This document shows positions 19,741 to 20,191 of a DNA stretch of 20,191 nt, piece by piece. The notes under the pieces were generated by a model. It saw only the letters and a program-made list of their open reading frames with translations, did not search any database and was not told the DNA's origin. The stretch is from a virus: the IMG/VR virus record IMGVR_UViG_3300004461_000602, positions 1-20,191 of that record. One strand, given 5' to 3'. A program made the position numbers and the translations under genes. Position 1 is the first letter of the stretch. Each line of letters begins with the position of its first letter.

Positions 19741-20115
19741 ATGTCCACGAAACTTGGTGAAGATACAGAACTTACAATGCCCATTAAGACTATAGTAATG
19801 GTTGTTGCCTTCCTAATTTCGTCTTCATGGTATGTGTTTAACACACAGTCAAAGATTTCAAGTTTAGAAAGTGACATTGCTGTTATTCAGGAAAGCGTAA
19901 AACTAAACAATGAGTTTAGAACCGTTGCGCCTAATGCACCACAGTTAATTGAGTCTCATACGAAAGTATACGAGATACAATCATCCATTAATGCAATAAG
20001 GGCAACTTTAGAAATGTATGCCAAACAACCTAGTAGAGGACACACAGATATTGAAGTATTGAAGTCAACTGTTTGTTTCCTGCAAAAACAAATTGATGAT
20101 ATTAAGGGTGAGTAA
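19741..20115 (+). CDS. One-TM coiled-coil protein, unknown
   Basis: The 124-residue protein has a short polar N-terminus, one membrane segment (about 15-34, IKTIVMVVAFLISSSWYVF) and a long coiled coil (about 37-122, SKISSLESDIAVIQESV, IEVLKSTVCFLQKQIDDI). AAAAGGA gives a good ribosome-binding site. The shape, an N-anchored protein with a coiled coil, resembles i-spanins and some antiholins, but an i-spanin is already present at 15335. Possible roles are membrane attachment, superinfection control or a second spanin. An ATG at 20118 begins the next gene, of which only two codons remain before adapter sequence. Confidence 0.65.
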   Translation: MSTKLGEDTELTMPIKTIVMVVAFLISSSWYVFNTQSKISSLESDIAVIQESVKLNNEFRTVAPNAPQLIESHTKVYEIQSSINAIRATLEMYAKQPSRGHTDIEVLKSTVCFLQKQIDDIKGE

Positions 20116-20123
20116 TTATGGAA

Positions 20124-20191
20124 AGATCGGAAGAGCGTCGTGTAGGGAAAGAGTGTAGATCTCGGTGGTCGCCGTATCATTAAAAAAAAAA
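20124..20191. other. Illumina adapter read-through plus poly-A (assembly artefact)
   Basis: AGATCGGAAGAGCGTCGTG begins at 20124 and the match to the reverse complement of the standard Illumina TruSeq universal adapter continues to 20181; ten A residues follow to the end. The true sequence stops at about 20123. Any gene or similarity based on this tail, including a minus-strand ORF through it, is artificial. Confidence 0.97.

Noticed and set aside
1-20123. Integrase, attachment site, IS element or prophage boundary
   Set aside because: No recombinase, transposase, tRNA or boundary repeat is visible; the gene set is that of a lytic T4-like phage.
19956-20180. Minus-strand ORF beginning MIRRPPRSTLFPYTTLFRS
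   Set aside because: The N-terminal part is the translation of the Illumina adapter, and the rest is antisense to the one-TM coiled-coil gene.

Overview
This window looks like one end of an assembled contig from a T4-like marine myovirus. The gene content supports that: a T4 gp44-type clamp-loader ATPase, PhoH, a MazG pyrophosphohydrolase, a GroES/gp31-like co-chaperonin, an A-type iron-sulfur carrier, two 2-oxoglutarate/Fe(II) oxygenase-like proteins, a T4-type lysozyme with an overlapping spanin pair, and several virion proteins in tightly packed operons. Such sets are typical of cyanophage and pelagiphage relatives of T4. The host cannot be fixed from the sequence, and I see no tRNA, integrase, CRISPR or IS element. 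The last 68 bases are Illumina adapter plus poly-A, so the 3' end is artificial.

Layout. 1-1219: a small HTH protein with its own promoter and terminator, then a compact operon for translation factor IF-1, a 55-residue Cys-rich protein and an A-type Fe-S carrier. 1281-5153: late virion genes (824-residue Ig-like protein, 247-residue fibre/accessory protein) and small helical proteins. 5155-7017: mazG behind an unusual promoter/hairpin/RBS arrangement, two proteins of unknown function, and a fragment resembling the DNA polymerase III alpha palm. 7052-8004: a virion-type protein, the GroES-like co-chaperonin and a small coiled coil. 8017-9648: DEDDh exonuclease, small ORF, gp44-like clamp loader. 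9631-10203 (minus): first oxygenase. 10231-11361: two genes behind near-duplicate promoter-leaders. 11362-11583: an unexplained, probably structured RNA and a bidirectional terminator. 11608-12932 (minus): a carbohydrate-binding-like virion protein and phoH. 13113-16906: SGNH hydrolase-like protein, two virion-type proteins, then a lysis cassette (lysozyme, inner spanin, outer spanin, candidate holin) with small Cys-rich genes. 16907-19124: a tiny Cys protein overlapping a strange 543-residue Ala/Gly-rich protein, and a shorter Ala/Lys-rich relative; both end in an aromatic FW-type tail. 19134-20115: second oxygenase and a one-TM coiled-coil protein.

Transcription appears to use two promoter classes. 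One is sigma70-like (TTGACT/TTGACA/TTGCAT with TATTAT/TATAAT) in front of regulatory, nucleotide-metabolism and replication-type genes. The other is a T4-late-like octamer (GATAAATA/TATAAATA) in front of virion-type genes, in three places fused to the stop codon of the previous gene. The most unusual points are the mazG element (promoter -10 in the loop and ribosome-binding site in the stem of one hairpin), the IF-1/Cys-rich/Fe-S operon, the polymerase-palm fragment, the Ala/Gly-rich pair, and the unassigned RNA at 11.4 kb.
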